Assembly: GCA_910588215.1 (NCBI GenBank)
Contig: CAJUQJ010000006.1
Coordinates: 89,345 to 153,344 of the forward strand
Direction of reading: 5' to 3'
Length of the DNA stretch: 64,000 bases
Source: an uncultured Lachnospiraceae bacterium
GTDB taxonomy: Bacteria; Bacillota; Clostridia; Lachnospirales; Lachnospiraceae
Part shown: positions 17,980-26,414 of the stretch, piece by piece
How the letters are laid out: each line of letters starts with the position of its first letter
Position numbering within the stretch: the first letter of the stretch is position 1
Program-made: the position numbers and the translations under genes
The notes under the pieces: generated by a model
Database searches by the model: none
The model's input: only the letters and a program-made list of their open reading frames with translations
What the model was told of the DNA's origin: nothing

Positions 17980-18838
17980 TTGCAACCTCTATCATATATT
18001 GGCCATAATTGGTCTTCATCAGCGGTTCCGCCAGCTTCAGCAGCTGTTCCTTCGTTATGAATCCCCGCTTGTATGCGATCTCCTCGATACAGGAGATATA
18101 TAACCCTTGTCTCTTCTGAAAAGCGGCCACGAAATCCGCCGCATCCAGCAGCGAATCATGATTTCCCGTATCCAGCCATGCAAAACCACGCCCCAGCGTC
18201 TCCACACGTAGATCACCTCTGCGCAGATATTCATTGTTGATACTCGTGATCTCGATCTCTCCTCTGGCCGACGGCTTTACATTTGCCGCGATCTCCACCA
18301 CGTCATTGTCATAGAAGTACAGGCCCGGCACCGCATAATTACTCCTCGGATGTTCCGGCTTCTCTTCGATGGAGAGCGCCTTCCCGTTATCGTCAAACTC
18401 CACTACACCATATTCCCTTGGGTCTCTGACATAATATCCGAAGATCGTCGCGCCCTTTTCCCTGGACGCCACTTCCCGCAATACCTTGGAAAAGCTCTGC
18501 CCATAGAAAATATTGTCGCCCAGTACCAGAGCTACCCTGTCATCCCCAATGAAATCAGCCCCGATGATAAAGGCATCCGCCAGCCCTCTCGGATATTCCT
18601 GCACCGCGTACTCCATCCGCAGTCCCAGCTGCTCTCCCGTTCCGAACAATTCCTGGAACGACGTAATATCCCTCGGTGTGGATATGATCAAAATCTCCCT
18701 GATCCCCGCCAACATCAATGTGGAAAGCGGATAGTAGATCATCGGTTTATCGTATATAGGCATAATCTGCTTGGAGACCGCCTTCGTCAGCGGATACAGT
18801 CTTGTACCCGAACCTCCCGCCAGAATGATTCCCTTCAT
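17969..18838 (-). CDS. rfbA: Glucose-1-phosphate thymidylyltransferase
   Basis: RmlA, which joins glucose-1-phosphate and dTTP to give dTDP-glucose, the first step to dTDP-rhamnose. The length of 289 residues is typical. The signature GGSGTRLYPLT (8-18) and KQIMPIYDKPMIYYPLS are followed by VLGDNIFYG, EEKPEHPRSNYAVPGLYFYD and GRGFAWLDTG. GGGAAAGG lies eight bases before the ATG. rfbB ends 60 bases upstream and the GH25 gene overlaps its end, so all are probably one transcript. Its substrate could come from the mutase at 4667-6388. Confidence 0.96.
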   Translation of the reverse strand: MKGIILAGGSGTRLYPLTKAVSKQIMPIYDKPMIYYPLSTLMLAGIREILIISTPRDITSFQELFGTGEQLGLRMEYAVQEYPRGLADAFIIGADFIGDDRVALVLGDNIFYGQSFSKVLREVASREKGATIFGYYVRDPREYGVVEFDDNGKALSIEEKPEHPRSNYAVPGLYFYDNDVVEIAANVKPSARGEIEITSINNEYLRRGDLRVETLGRGFAWLDTGNHDSLLDAADFVAAFQKRQGLYISCIEEIAYKRGFITKEQLLKLAEPLMKTNYGQYMIEVANGL

Positions 18839-18876
18839 CGAAGATACCTTTCCCTTCCTGTTTTCATAGTATAGAT

Positions 18877-18889
18877 GGCCATGCGGCCC
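18877..18889. repeat. Short intergenic repeat, family D copy
   Basis: GGCCATGCGGCCC lies in the 60-base gap between rfbB and rfbA. The core GCCATGCGGCCC recurs at 24140-24154 and 26415-26430, always outside genes. Confidence 0.5.
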
Positions 18890-18898
18890 ATTTTCCTT

Positions 18899-19978
18899 TC
18901 AGACCTTATACATCTCCGTATAATATTTCTGATAGTCGCCGCTGGTGACATTCTTCATCCATTCTTCATGTTCAAAGAACCACTGGATCGTACGTCTGAT
19001 CCCCTCCTCGAACATCGTCTCCGGTTCCCAGCCGATCTCTTCCCTAATCTTATCCGGTGCGATGGCATACCTTCTGTCGTGTCCCTTACGGTCCTCCACA
19101 TATGTGATCAGATCCTCGCTGACAAGTTCTCTGCGCGGATCATTCTCCGCCAGCATTTCCTGCAGCGTCTTGATGATGATCTTGATGATCTCAATATTCT
19201 GCTTCTCGTTATGGCCGCCCACATTGTAGGTCTCAAACAGCCTGCCCTGCTCCTGCACCATATCGATCGCCTTGGCATGATCCTCCACATACAACCAGTC
19301 GCGGACATTCTTCCCATCGCCATAGACAGGAAGCTTCTTCCCTTGCAGTGCGTTGTTGATGATCAGAGGAATCAGTTTCTCTGGAAATTGATATGGCCCG
19401 TAGTTGTTTGAGCAGTTGGTGATATTGGCCGGAAAATGATATGTGTCCATATAAGACCTCACCAACATGTCCGATCCGGCCTTGCTGGCGGAATACGGGC
19501 TGTGCGGCGCATAGGGCGTCGTCTCATAGAAGTACCCGCCGTCCTCCTCCAGCGAACCGTACACTTCATCCGTCGAGACATGCAGGAACTTCTTGTCCTC
19601 CTTAAAACTGCCGTCCGGCAGTTCCCATGCCGTCTTGGCACAATTTAACATGACCGCCGTACCGAGCACATTGGTCTGTATGAAAACCTCCGGATTCCTG
19701 ATGCTCCTGTCCACATGACTCTCGGCTGCAAAATGCACCACCCTGTCAATCTCATTGTCCGCAAATATCGCAGCGATCGCTTCTTTATCACAGATATCCG
19801 CCTTGATAAACGTATAGTTCTCCTGTCCCTCGAATTCCTTCAGATTCTCCAGATTCCCCGCATAGGTCAACGCATCCACATTGATGATCCGGATATCCCC
19901 GCCGTATTTACGAAACATATAATGAATATAGTTGGACCCGATAAATCCGGCTCCTCCCGTTACAAGATAAGTCCTCAT
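18899..19978 (-). CDS. rfbB: dTDP-glucose 4,6-dehydratase
   Basis: RmlB, an NAD-dependent short-chain dehydrogenase/reductase that makes dTDP-4-keto-6-deoxyglucose from dTDP-glucose. It is 359 residues, slightly longer than usual. It shows TGGAGFIGSNYIHYM for NAD binding, HFAAESHVDRSI, STDEVYGSL, the YSASKAGSD tyrosine-lysine pair, NCSNNYGPYQFPEKLIP and YGDGKNVRDWLYVEDH. GGAGAG lies upstream of the ATG. A 175-base gap with palindromic repeat family B separates it from the large GH25 gene upstream; it may still be co-transcribed. Confidence 0.96.
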   Translation of the reverse strand: MRTYLVTGGAGFIGSNYIHYMFRKYGGDIRIINVDALTYAGNLENLKEFEGQENYTFIKADICDKEAIAAIFADNEIDRVVHFAAESHVDRSIRNPEVFIQTNVLGTAVMLNCAKTAWELPDGSFKEDKKFLHVSTDEVYGSLEEDGGYFYETTPYAPHSPYSASKAGSDMLVRSYMDTYHFPANITNCSNNYGPYQFPEKLIPLIINNALQGKKLPVYGDGKNVRDWLYVEDHAKAIDMVQEQGRLFETYNVGGHNEKQNIEIIKIIIKTLQEMLAENDPRRELVSEDLITYVEDRKGHDRRYAIAPDKIREEIGWEPETMFEEGIRRTIQWFFEHEEWMKNVTSGDYQKYYTEMYKV

Positions 19979-20020
19979 TCCTTAATTTCTCTCCTTTTAA
20001 TTTGTTATATCGTTTACTGT

Positions 20021-20120
20021 AGTTAACGATACTAGAAATTTCACTTTCGATCCTGCAAAAGCTTTCGTATATGGCTTTGGCAGGCAGCGGAAGTTGAAAT
20101 TTGTTATATCGTTCACTACT
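20021..20120 (-). repeat. Palindromic intergenic repeat, family B copy 3 (inverted)
   Basis: The same ~100-base palindrome as 4528-4626, here on the minus strand, with CCTGCCAAAGCCATATACG and AGCTTTTGCAGGATCG arms. It is flanked by a direct duplication of a ~20-base sequence starting AATTTGTTATATCGTT at about 19999 and 20098. Confidence 0.8.
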
Positions 20121-20153
20121 ATGATACTGCCATTAAGCACTAAAATGCAACCC

Positions 20154-23100
20154 TTAATAGTGCAGATAGCTGATATTCATATCCACGTCCCCGTTGATAC
20201 CGCTGACCCTTCCTTTGGCGGAGTACTGCCACATATCATATCTGGTAGCCGTATACGTCGGGGCACTGGCATACTGTGCCAACCAGATCTTATAATTTGT
20301 CAGACTGCCGGTATTGATCTTCTCGCTGAACCACGTCTTGTTTGCATAAATCCCCGCAGCATAACCCGAATTCTGTACGGTCGCACAGAAAGCCTTGCAG
20401 ACCGCGGTTCTTACTTCTCTGCTGACGCCGTCTCCCCGTCCGCCGCTTGCCTCCACATCCAGGAAGATCGGATAGTTCAATCCATAACCATTGACCAGAT
20501 TCAACGCCATGGACGCTTCCTCCACCGCTTCCACTTCATTGACCGCCTGACTGAAGAAATAGACGCCGACCTTCAGGCCTGCTGCTTTCGCTCCTTTGAT
20601 ATTACTCCTGAATTTCGGATCCTCGATCAGTGCGCCTGTAGAGGATCCTCTGTATCCGCAACGGATGATCGCATAGGATACGCCGGAATTTTTCACGGCA
20701 TTCCAGTCAATACTTCCGTTCCACTTCGACACGTCGATCCCCATCGTTCCCGACGCAGACGACATCTTTCCGTCACTTCCGAAATGATATTTAGCGCCTT
20801 GGATGACCTGATCCCCTGTTACATAATTTCCGTTTTTATCATAAAAATATACACTGCCGTCTATGGTCTGCCAACCGGTATATTTGTATGCCGTGGCTTC
20901 CGCTGATTTCTTATAAAATTTCTCGTACTTCTTGTAATCATCATAGACTGCCTCCTGATATACACCGGCAGAATCCAGATAATACATCTGATTGCCGTCC
21001 TTGTCCTTCAGCTTGGCCTTGCCGTCTACTGCGCTCTCCTTCTTGACCGTTATCTTATGGACCGCCGAGATTTCTTCTGCCTCACTGCATACGGCCTTAA
21101 TCTCCACTGTTCCCTCTGCTACGCCGGTGACAACGCCCTTATCGTCCACCTTGGCCTTCTTCTCGTCACTGCTGCTCCAGACGACCTTGCCGTCCTTCGG
21201 CTCTGTCTTGGCCGTAAGCGTGATCGTCTTACCGACGATGACTTCATTCTCGCCGCTTATACTGATCTTCGTATAAGTATCCTTTGGCGGCTCCTCCTCT
21301 GTCACCGTTACGCTGCAGACCAATTCCTGCTCTCCCTCCGCCGTCTTTACCTTCGCTGTAATTTTCGCACTACCCGTTCCTACCGCCGTAACAGTTCCCT
21401 TGTCTACTTTGGCTACTGCGGTATCACTGCTGGACCATTCCACAGACTGCATCTCGCCTGAGAGAACCTTCACCGTAAGGGACGATGAGGCTCCTTTCTT
21501 CAGTTTCAGGCTTGTAGTATTTAATTCGACCTTTGTCTTCGTCGGATTCTCCGGCTTTGACGGGTCTTCCGGTTTTGACGGATCCTCTGGTTTCGACGGT
21601 TCTTCCGGTTTCTCTCCCTCTCCTGTGACCTTAACGGAGCAGGAGGCCGTTTCTATCATATACCCTATCATCACTTCAACCTTGATGGTAGCTTCCCCTG
21701 CACCGACACCGCTGACATTACCGTTGCTGTCCACAGAGGCGATGCTCCCATCGCTGCTGGACCACGCGATAGACGGTGTAGCGTTGCTGCCGTTGACAGA
21801 TACCTTAAGGGCTGCCGTTTCTCCCGGTTTCAATGACAGGCTGCTGCGATCCAATGTAACGGAAAACTCTATGATGTCCGGCGTGTCATCCGCTTCCACC
21901 AGCTTTCTGTAATTGCTGCCAAGTGTCCAGGGATCCGGTATATTTTTCTTATCGACTTCCGAATATACTGCCTGGCCTTCCCCGATCGGTGTCTTCGTAG
22001 ACTCTACCCACTCTACCGTGTCCGTCAGTACGGATTCTACTGCCGTATTCTGTTTGGCAGTATCCTCCGCTGCCGCGTTTACCTCCGACTCACTCTTCAC
22101 CTCATCTGCAACATCTACTTTCTTATAAGCGATCTTATCCGTTACCTTGACACTGCTGGCAGAAGACGGAAGACGATAAGCCGCATACTTATCGTCCGTA
22201 AGCGGCAGTATCTTTACACTGTAATCTCCTGACGCAACACCGGTCTGGTAGATGATGCCGTCCTTATCCTCATCCTTCAAGGTAAAGTTCTTAGCGCCTG
22301 AAGCTTCCACCTCAAAGGGAACGCCGCCAATCAGCTTACCTGTGGCCTTATTGACAAATTTAATCTTCAGATCCGATTGTATCGAAGTAAGATTCAATCC
22401 TACCTCTATCATCTTATCCTGCTTATCTGTCACCTCTTCTTCATTCGCTTCCGTCTCTTCCTGCTCCGTTTCAAGATCGATCATATCCGACAGTTTGGCC
22501 GATTCTGTTACAGCCACCAGCCCACTCTCACCGATCACAGAAATCCCGGACATCTCTTCCCCCACCAAAGCGAAAGCTTCCACCTGCTTCTCAACAGATT
22601 TGGCATTGACATACAATCCGCCTGCCAGCAGGGAACCGGCCAGCACAACGATACCGAGCATGGCCACTACCATATCAAGCGTATTCATATGAGTCAGAAA
22701 ATATTTCAGGCGCACAATGATGCCGTCTTCTTCATACGCATCATACTCGTATTCCCCGTCATATTCCTCGTCTTCGTACTCATCGTCCGCATATTCGTCG
22801 TCTTCATACTCATCGTCCGCATATTCGTCGTCTTCATACTCATTGTCCGCATATTCGTCGTCTTCGTACTCATCGTCTGCATATTCGTCGTCTTCATACT
22901 CATCTTCCGCATATTCGTCGTCTTCGTACTCATCGTCTGCATATTCGTCGTCTTCGTACTCATCGTCCGCATATTCGTCGTCTTCATACTCTTCGTCCGC
23001 ATATTCGTCGTCTTCGTACTCGGCTTCCGCATATTCGTCGTCTTCGTACTCGGCTTCCGCATAGCTTCCCGTCAGCGGCCTTTTCGATGCCGCTGTACGT

Positions 23101-23303
23101 CCATGTTTCCGATTGTATGCATCTATCATCTCATCGTCAAGACACAGGAACTCCAAAGTATCTTCCGTGACACAGTCTTCATCCTCTTCATCAAATCTTT
23201 CATCACCCTCGTTAAAAAAATCTTCTATGACTGTATCTTTACGTTTTTCTCTGTAGATCATGTTCTTTTTATTGTTTCTTACTCTGCTTTTCCTGTTCTG
23301 CAT
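20154..23303 (-). CDS. Large membrane-anchored GH25 protein with acidic repeats, Big2 domains and GH25 end
   Basis: A modular protein of 1049 residues. Residues 1-80 are charged. Residues 81-180 are ten near-perfect decapeptides of type YADDEYEDDE. One helix at ~210-232 (MVVAMLGIVVLAGSLLAGG) would leave the repeats in the cytoplasm and the rest outside. The exterior part has a SpaA-like domain (~295-375), three Big2 domains ending in WSSSD-type motifs, an SKPEDPSKPED linker after the first, a wall-binding-type repeat stretch (YTGWQTIDGSVYFYDKNG), and GH25 from ~855 (GIDVSKWNGSIDW, catalytic D-x-E in FLDVEAS, MWQYSAKGRVSGI). The predicted activity is peptidoglycan muramidase at the wall. GGAGG is six bases before the ATG. 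It is the first gene of the minus-strand cluster, with its own promoter at 23430-23458. Confidence 0.88.
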   Translation of the reverse strand: MQNRKSRVRNNKKNMIYREKRKDTVIEDFFNEGDERFDEEDEDCVTEDTLEFLCLDDEMIDAYNRKHGRTAASKRPLTGSYAEAEYEDDEYAEAEYEDDEYADEEYEDDEYADDEYEDDEYADDEYEDDEYAEDEYEDDEYADDEYEDDEYADNEYEDDEYADDEYEDDEYADDEYEDEEYDGEYEYDAYEEDGIIVRLKYFLTHMNTLDMVVAMLGIVVLAGSLLAGGLYVNAKSVEKQVEAFALVGEEMSGISVIGESGLVAVTESAKLSDMIDLETEQEETEANEEEVTDKQDKMIEVGLNLTSIQSDLKIKFVNKATGKLIGGVPFEVEASGAKNFTLKDEDKDGIIYQTGVASGDYSVKILPLTDDKYAAYRLPSSASSVKVTDKIAYKKVDVADEVKSESEVNAAAEDTAKQNTAVESVLTDTVEWVESTKTPIGEGQAVYSEVDKKNIPDPWTLGSNYRKLVEADDTPDIIEFSVTLDRSSLSLKPGETAALKVSVNGSNATPSIAWSSSDGSIASVDSNGNVSGVGAGEATIKVEVMIGYMIETASCSVKVTGEGEKPEEPSKPEDPSKPEDPSKPENPTKTKVELNTTSLKLKKGASSSLTVKVLSGEMQSVEWSSSDTAVAKVDKGTVTAVGTGSAKITAKVKTAEGEQELVCSVTVTEEEPPKDTYTKISISGENEVIVGKTITLTAKTEPKDGKVVWSSSDEKKAKVDDKGVVTGVAEGTVEIKAVCSEAEEISAVHKITVKKESAVDGKAKLKDKDGNQMYYLDSAGVYQEAVYDDYKKYEKFYKKSAEATAYKYTGWQTIDGSVYFYDKNGNYVTGDQVIQGAKYHFGSDGKMSSASGTMGIDVSKWNGSIDWNAVKNSGVSYAIIRCGYRGSSTGALIEDPKFRSNIKGAKAAGLKVGVYFFSQAVNEVEAVEEASMALNLVNGYGLNYPIFLDVEASGGRGDGVSREVRTAVCKAFCATVQNSGYAAGIYANKTWFSEKINTGSLTNYKIWLAQYASAPTYTATRYDMWQYSAKGRVSGINGDVDMNISYLHY
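22764..23063 (-). repeat. Ten tandem 30-base coding repeats (acidic decapeptide)
   Basis: Ten exact-length 30-base units encode residues 81-180 of the GH25 protein. Units differ at a few bases and amino acids (A/D/E/N at positions 3-4), so the array has diverged by point changes without frame loss. The opposite strand reads as serine/tyrosine-rich open frames, which are artefacts of the repeat. Confidence 0.95.
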
Positions 23304-23429
23304 TTTTCCTCCATTCTGAAGAGTCTCTTGTTAGTTCTATATTGTTCTATCACTTTTTGTTTTTACGCATATTTCACCAGTCAGAAATGTGTATCTTATG
23401 TAAACTCTCTTCGTTAACAAATCTGTAAT

Positions 23430-23458
23430 ATTATAGCATAGAAGCACATTACATTCAA
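23430..23458 (-). promoter_or_regulatory. Sigma-A-type promoter for the large GH25 gene and rhamnose cluster
   Basis: On the minus strand TTGAAT (-35) and TATAAT (-10) are separated by exactly 17 bases. Transcription would begin about 120 bases before the GH25 start codon. Confidence 0.7.
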
Positions 23459-23569
23459 GATTTTTTAGTATTATGCCATTTTTAAGTGTATTTTGGAGAG
23501 ATTTACATAATATCCGTGCATTCCGCGATGGTTTACACCATTAAATACGCTATTTTACGGTATATCCGC

Positions 23570-23598
23570 TTGACTTTATCGGCTATAACTGACACAAT
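23570..23598 (+). promoter_or_regulatory. Sigma-A-type promoter for the zinc-ribbon gene
   Basis: TTGACT (-35) and CACAAT (weak -10) are 17 bases apart, placing the start of transcription about 50 bases before the ATG at 23656. Confidence 0.5.
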
Positions 23599-23655
23599 AC
23601 AAGAGCAACCTGTAAATTTCAGCATTCATTTCACATGAGGGAGGGAAGTTTTAAT

Positions 23656-23997
23656 ATGATGTATATGCATTATTGTAAAAGTTGTCACCGAGTATATATG
23701 CTCAACGGACACAAACAGATCTGTCCAAAATGCCACCTGGAAATCAGTGAACTGAAGATCTCCTACATGGATTATGTAACCATGAATCAGGAAGCACGAC
23801 AGCAGTTCTGCCATTGCTGCTCAGATGATGAACAATTGCAAACACTGAGCACTACATATCGTATGTACAAATATAGTAAATGGTATAAAGAACTGCATGC
23901 CCAGCTGCCACAGACCACGATCATTACCTATCCGTTAACCGACAGCGTGGTGCGCGATAAAAAGAAAGATGAACATTACATGATCACCCTCTCATAG
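23656..23997 (+). CDS. Small zinc-ribbon-like protein of unknown function
   Basis: Not recognised beyond its metal site. The protein is 113 residues, with two CxxC pairs near the N-terminus (YCKSCHRVY and ICPKCHLEI, about 20 residues apart), a CHCC pair near residue 55, and a basic C-terminal half. The frame could start at 23635, but GGGAGGGA stands ten bases before the ATG at 23656. It is monocistronic, with its own promoter and an intrinsic terminator (24024-24066), and is transcribed away from the glycan cluster. It could bind nucleic acid or protein. No link to polysaccharide synthesis can be shown from the sequence. Confidence 0.7.
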   Translation: MMYMHYCKSCHRVYMLNGHKQICPKCHLEISELKISYMDYVTMNQEARQQFCHCCSDDEQLQTLSTTYRMYKYSKWYKELHAQLPQTTIITYPLTDSVVRDKKKDEHYMITLS

Positions 23998-24023
23998 CGC
24001 CTCTGATTCAGGCGAACCGTCAA

Positions 24024-24066
24024 AGAGCGTTCTGCAACCTTACAGGGTTTGGATACGCTCTTTTTT
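24024..24066 (+). terminator. Rho-independent terminator after zinc-ribbon gene
   Basis: The stem AGAGCGT/ACGCTCT has additional partial pairing inside (CAACC with GGTTTG) and is followed at once by six T residues. It lies 27 bases after the stop codon. Confidence 0.85.
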
Positions 24067-24139
24067 ATTACTAAGATTTTATTAAAAAATTGAGAAATCA
24101 TAGATTTTTAAAGTGTTTCATAGTAAACTGTAACTATAT

Positions 24140-24154
24140 GCCATGCGGCCCGCC
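24140..24154. repeat. Short intergenic repeat, family D copy
   Basis: GCCATGCGGCCCGCC is followed by a short inverted GGCGG. It is shared with 26415-26430 and, in its core, with 18877-18889. Confidence 0.5.
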
Positions 24155-24255
24155 CAAAAGTAGGCGGTGCTTGATGGGAGTAAAGTATGGAAAAGAAATA
24201 ACTGGCAATCAGAACCGCGCACATGCTGCGCTGTTCGTGCAGCATGGAGGTAATT

Positions 24256-25263
24256 ATGAAGCAAACACCAAACAGAAATCACAAAGGCACCGCACCGCAC
24301 AAAAAACAGAGTCAATTTCCGATAAACATACACATGATCTTTCTGGCTGTCATCGTACTGATCGCCGGTTTTTCCGCTTACAGATTGTATAAGTGGAATA
24401 AAGGAGTACCTTCCGATTATGATCCGAACTATCAGACTACTGATTTTGACACGGAAGCGATGGATAACATTATCCCTCTGGCTCCGGACAAGCTGGAAGG
24501 ACGCGAGGACGACGGGGTCACAGAAATCCTCTGTCTCGGCAACGATCCTTTTTCCCTGAACCGCGGCGATACCGGACTTTCAGAACAGATTGCAGCAAAG
24601 ACAGGCGCTACCGTCCATAACGGCGCCTTCACCGGCACAACCATAGCAGCCCAGCTCGAAGAATACAATGACGGCTATATCATGGATGCCTTTTCCTTTT
24701 CCTATGTGGCAGAAAGTCTGGCATCAGGCAATTTCGATCTGATGACCAAGGCCGCGACTTACAGTTATGACGAATCTTTTGCCGAAAACACGGCTATGCT
24801 GGCAGCCTTGGATATGAACGCCATTGATCTGATCTGTATCATGTATGACGGCATTGATTATATCAACAAAAGACCTTGTGAGGATCCCAACGATGATAAC
24901 TCGATCGTCACATACACCGGTGCCCTGAGAGCCGGCATCAACGCGATCCAGCAGGCATATCCCCACATCCGCATCGTAGTCATGTCTCACACCTTCTGCC
25001 ACAACATTAACGAGGAAGGCAACTTCGAGAACGGAGACCGGGTCGATCTGGGCAACGGCACATTGAGTCACTATTTACAGAAAGAGTTGGATACCGCCAG
25101 CGACTGCGGTGTATCTTTTATCGATAATTTCTACGGTTCCATCAACGAAGATAATTATCTGGATTATATGACAGACTATATTCACTTCAATGATTCCGGC
25201 CATGCACTGCTGGCGGACAGATTCGTGCAGTGTATCTTCCCGAATCTGAAGGAGGCCGAGTAG
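24256..25263 (+). CDS. Membrane-anchored SGNH-hydrolase-like protein lacking the usual serine
   Basis: About 335 residues. A basic N-terminus and one helix (MIFLAVIVLIAGFSAYRLY) anchor it, with the rest outside. The fold markers are an SGNH block I position ILCLGNDPFSLN, where the usual GDS serine is replaced by aspartate, and a block V DYIHFNDSGHALLADRF with the conserved aspartate-histidine pair. Between them is LICIMYDGIDYIN in place of the GxND motif. It may therefore bind rather than cut, or use another nucleophile. The ATG at 24256, five bases after GGAGG, is chosen over the longer frame from 24223. It is convergent with the SGNH partner gene at 25307; the two share a stem-loop. Substrate unknown. 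Confidence 0.72.
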   Translation: MKQTPNRNHKGTAPHKKQSQFPINIHMIFLAVIVLIAGFSAYRLYKWNKGVPSDYDPNYQTTDFDTEAMDNIIPLAPDKLEGREDDGVTEILCLGNDPFSLNRGDTGLSEQIAAKTGATVHNGAFTGTTIAAQLEEYNDGYIMDAFSFSYVAESLASGNFDLMTKAATYSYDESFAENTAMLAALDMNAIDLICIMYDGIDYINKRPCEDPNDDNSIVTYTGALRAGINAIQQAYPHIRIVVMSHTFCHNINEEGNFENGDRVDLGNGTLSHYLQKELDTASDCGVSFIDNFYGSINEDNYLDYMTDYIHFNDSGHALLADRFVQCIFPNLKEAE

Positions 25264-25287
25264 CGGGCACTTGCCTGCACTCGGCCT
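25253..25287. terminator. Bidirectional stem-loop between convergent genes
   Basis: AGGCCGAG and CTCGGCCT form an eight-base stem enclosing a second small stem (GGCA/TGCC-like) and the TAG stop of the plus gene. It is T-rich on the plus side (TTATCGTCTT). It probably ends transcription from both sides. Confidence 0.6.
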
Positions 25288-25306
25288 TATCGTCTTATCC
25301 GTCACG

Positions 25307-26362
25307 TCAGTATTCCACCGAAAACAACTCCTCAAAATCAAAGCGTTCGATCACGTCGCGCATCTTCGCAAGTTCTCCTGCCATCTGCGCACTGTCTTTC
25401 ACCTCACACTCACCGTTCGCAAAGCACTCGGTCATGTAATAGTTGATATCACTGTGATAATGGATCTCATCGGCATAATTGTTCAGATCCGTCACGATCC
25501 ATTCCTGATTCGGAAAGAAAAACACCCTCACATTGTCATAGGAAAGCAGCCTGTCAACAATATATTGATGCTCCGCCAGCGTCGCTTCCAGATGATTCTC
25601 CCGCATGACGTCATTCCAAAACAGGATGCTGCCGGGCGGAAAGAAAACATAGAAGACCGTATCCGGATTCTGTTCAATATACGGACAGATATTCACGTCA
25701 AGATTCCTCCCGGTGCTTTCAAGATAGGCGTCTGCAGGCGTCTCCTCCTCCACCGCCTCCGGCTGTTCGTAATTGTGCATCACCCACTGGATATTATAGT
25801 ACTCATCAGTCCACCAACTCTGATAGACCGTGGCCAGGTCTGTCTTATCCGGATCTGCGATCGGCCTTAAGATATAATTCAGCAGCACATCCTTATTAAA
25901 CAGATACTGCACATCATTGATCAAGTTATCGTCATACAAGTAATATGGAACCGGATATTTGGTCTCCTCCACACCGCCTGTATAAGCCGTCACGTCAATA
26001 CCCAGGAATACCTTGTTCACCTGATTCCCGCTCTCGAAAATAAGCTGCATGATATTCGACTGGTCTTTGGGAAAAGCACCGCTGTAATTCAGCTTGATCG
26101 TATTTAAATCCATCAACTCCGAAAACCAGTTCGTATTAAAGTTGACTGTCATGGAGGATCCCAGTATCACACTGTCATATTCCATATGTTTCGCCATCCC
26201 CGGATTCTGGCTGAGCTGATTGTCTACCAGATAGGGGAAATTCTCAAGCGGTGCATGGTACTGGAAAAAGGGATCCACGTAGACGACCAGCGCCGCCACG
26301 GAAATAAAAAATATGCAGATGACGGACAAGATGGACCAAATCCATTTCTTATGTCTATTCAT
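25307..26362 (-). CDS. Membrane-anchored SGNH/DltD-like protein, partner of MBOAT
   Basis: About 351 residues with one N-terminal helix (WIWSILSVICIFFISVAALVV) and an exterior SGNH-like domain. Block I is SVILGSSMTVNF (catalytic-type serine in GSS); the far block is DEIHYHSDINYYM. Such proteins follow MBOAT genes and, as in DltD/AlgX-type pairs, are thought to help pass acyl groups onto surface glycans. Here the MBOAT gene lies upstream, separated by 246 bases full of palindromic repeats. GAGG is seven bases before the ATG at 26362; a GTG at 26368 is too close to that site. The acyl group and acceptor are unknown. Confidence 0.75.
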   Translation of the reverse strand: MNRHKKWIWSILSVICIFFISVAALVVYVDPFFQYHAPLENFPYLVDNQLSQNPGMAKHMEYDSVILGSSMTVNFNTNWFSELMDLNTIKLNYSGAFPKDQSNIMQLIFESGNQVNKVFLGIDVTAYTGGVEETKYPVPYYLYDDNLINDVQYLFNKDVLLNYILRPIADPDKTDLATVYQSWWTDEYYNIQWVMHNYEQPEAVEEETPADAYLESTGRNLDVNICPYIEQNPDTVFYVFFPPGSILFWNDVMRENHLEATLAEHQYIVDRLLSYDNVRVFFFPNQEWIVTDLNNYADEIHYHSDINYYMTECFANGECEVKDSAQMAGELAKMRDVIERFDFEELFSVEY

Positions 26363-26414
26363 TACCACACCTCTGTCCTTTACTATGAAAGTCTTCGACT
26401 TTCACAGCATGGAT

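Larger units (their letters stand above)
23304..23655. other. Divergent promoter region
   Basis: A 352-base gap between the GH25 gene (minus) and the zinc-ribbon gene (plus). It is AT-rich and carries one sigma-A-type promoter for each side, listed separately. An inverted-repeat operator is not evident. Confidence 0.6.

Noticed and set aside
20094..20906. Plus-strand frame of 270 codons opposite the GH25 domain
   Set aside because: A near-identical type of shadow frame (16513-17331) lies opposite the paralogous GH25 gene, showing that both come from reverse coding composition.
22764..23063. Possible CRISPR array because of 30-base periodicity
   Set aside because: Units are directly joined with no unique spacers, keep the reading frame of a gene, and no cas genes are near.
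22377..23417. Plus-strand frames with IVRIFVVF or SSSAYSSSSY repeats
   Set aside because: These are the other strand of the acidic decapeptide array and its surroundings; periodicity comes from the GH25 gene.
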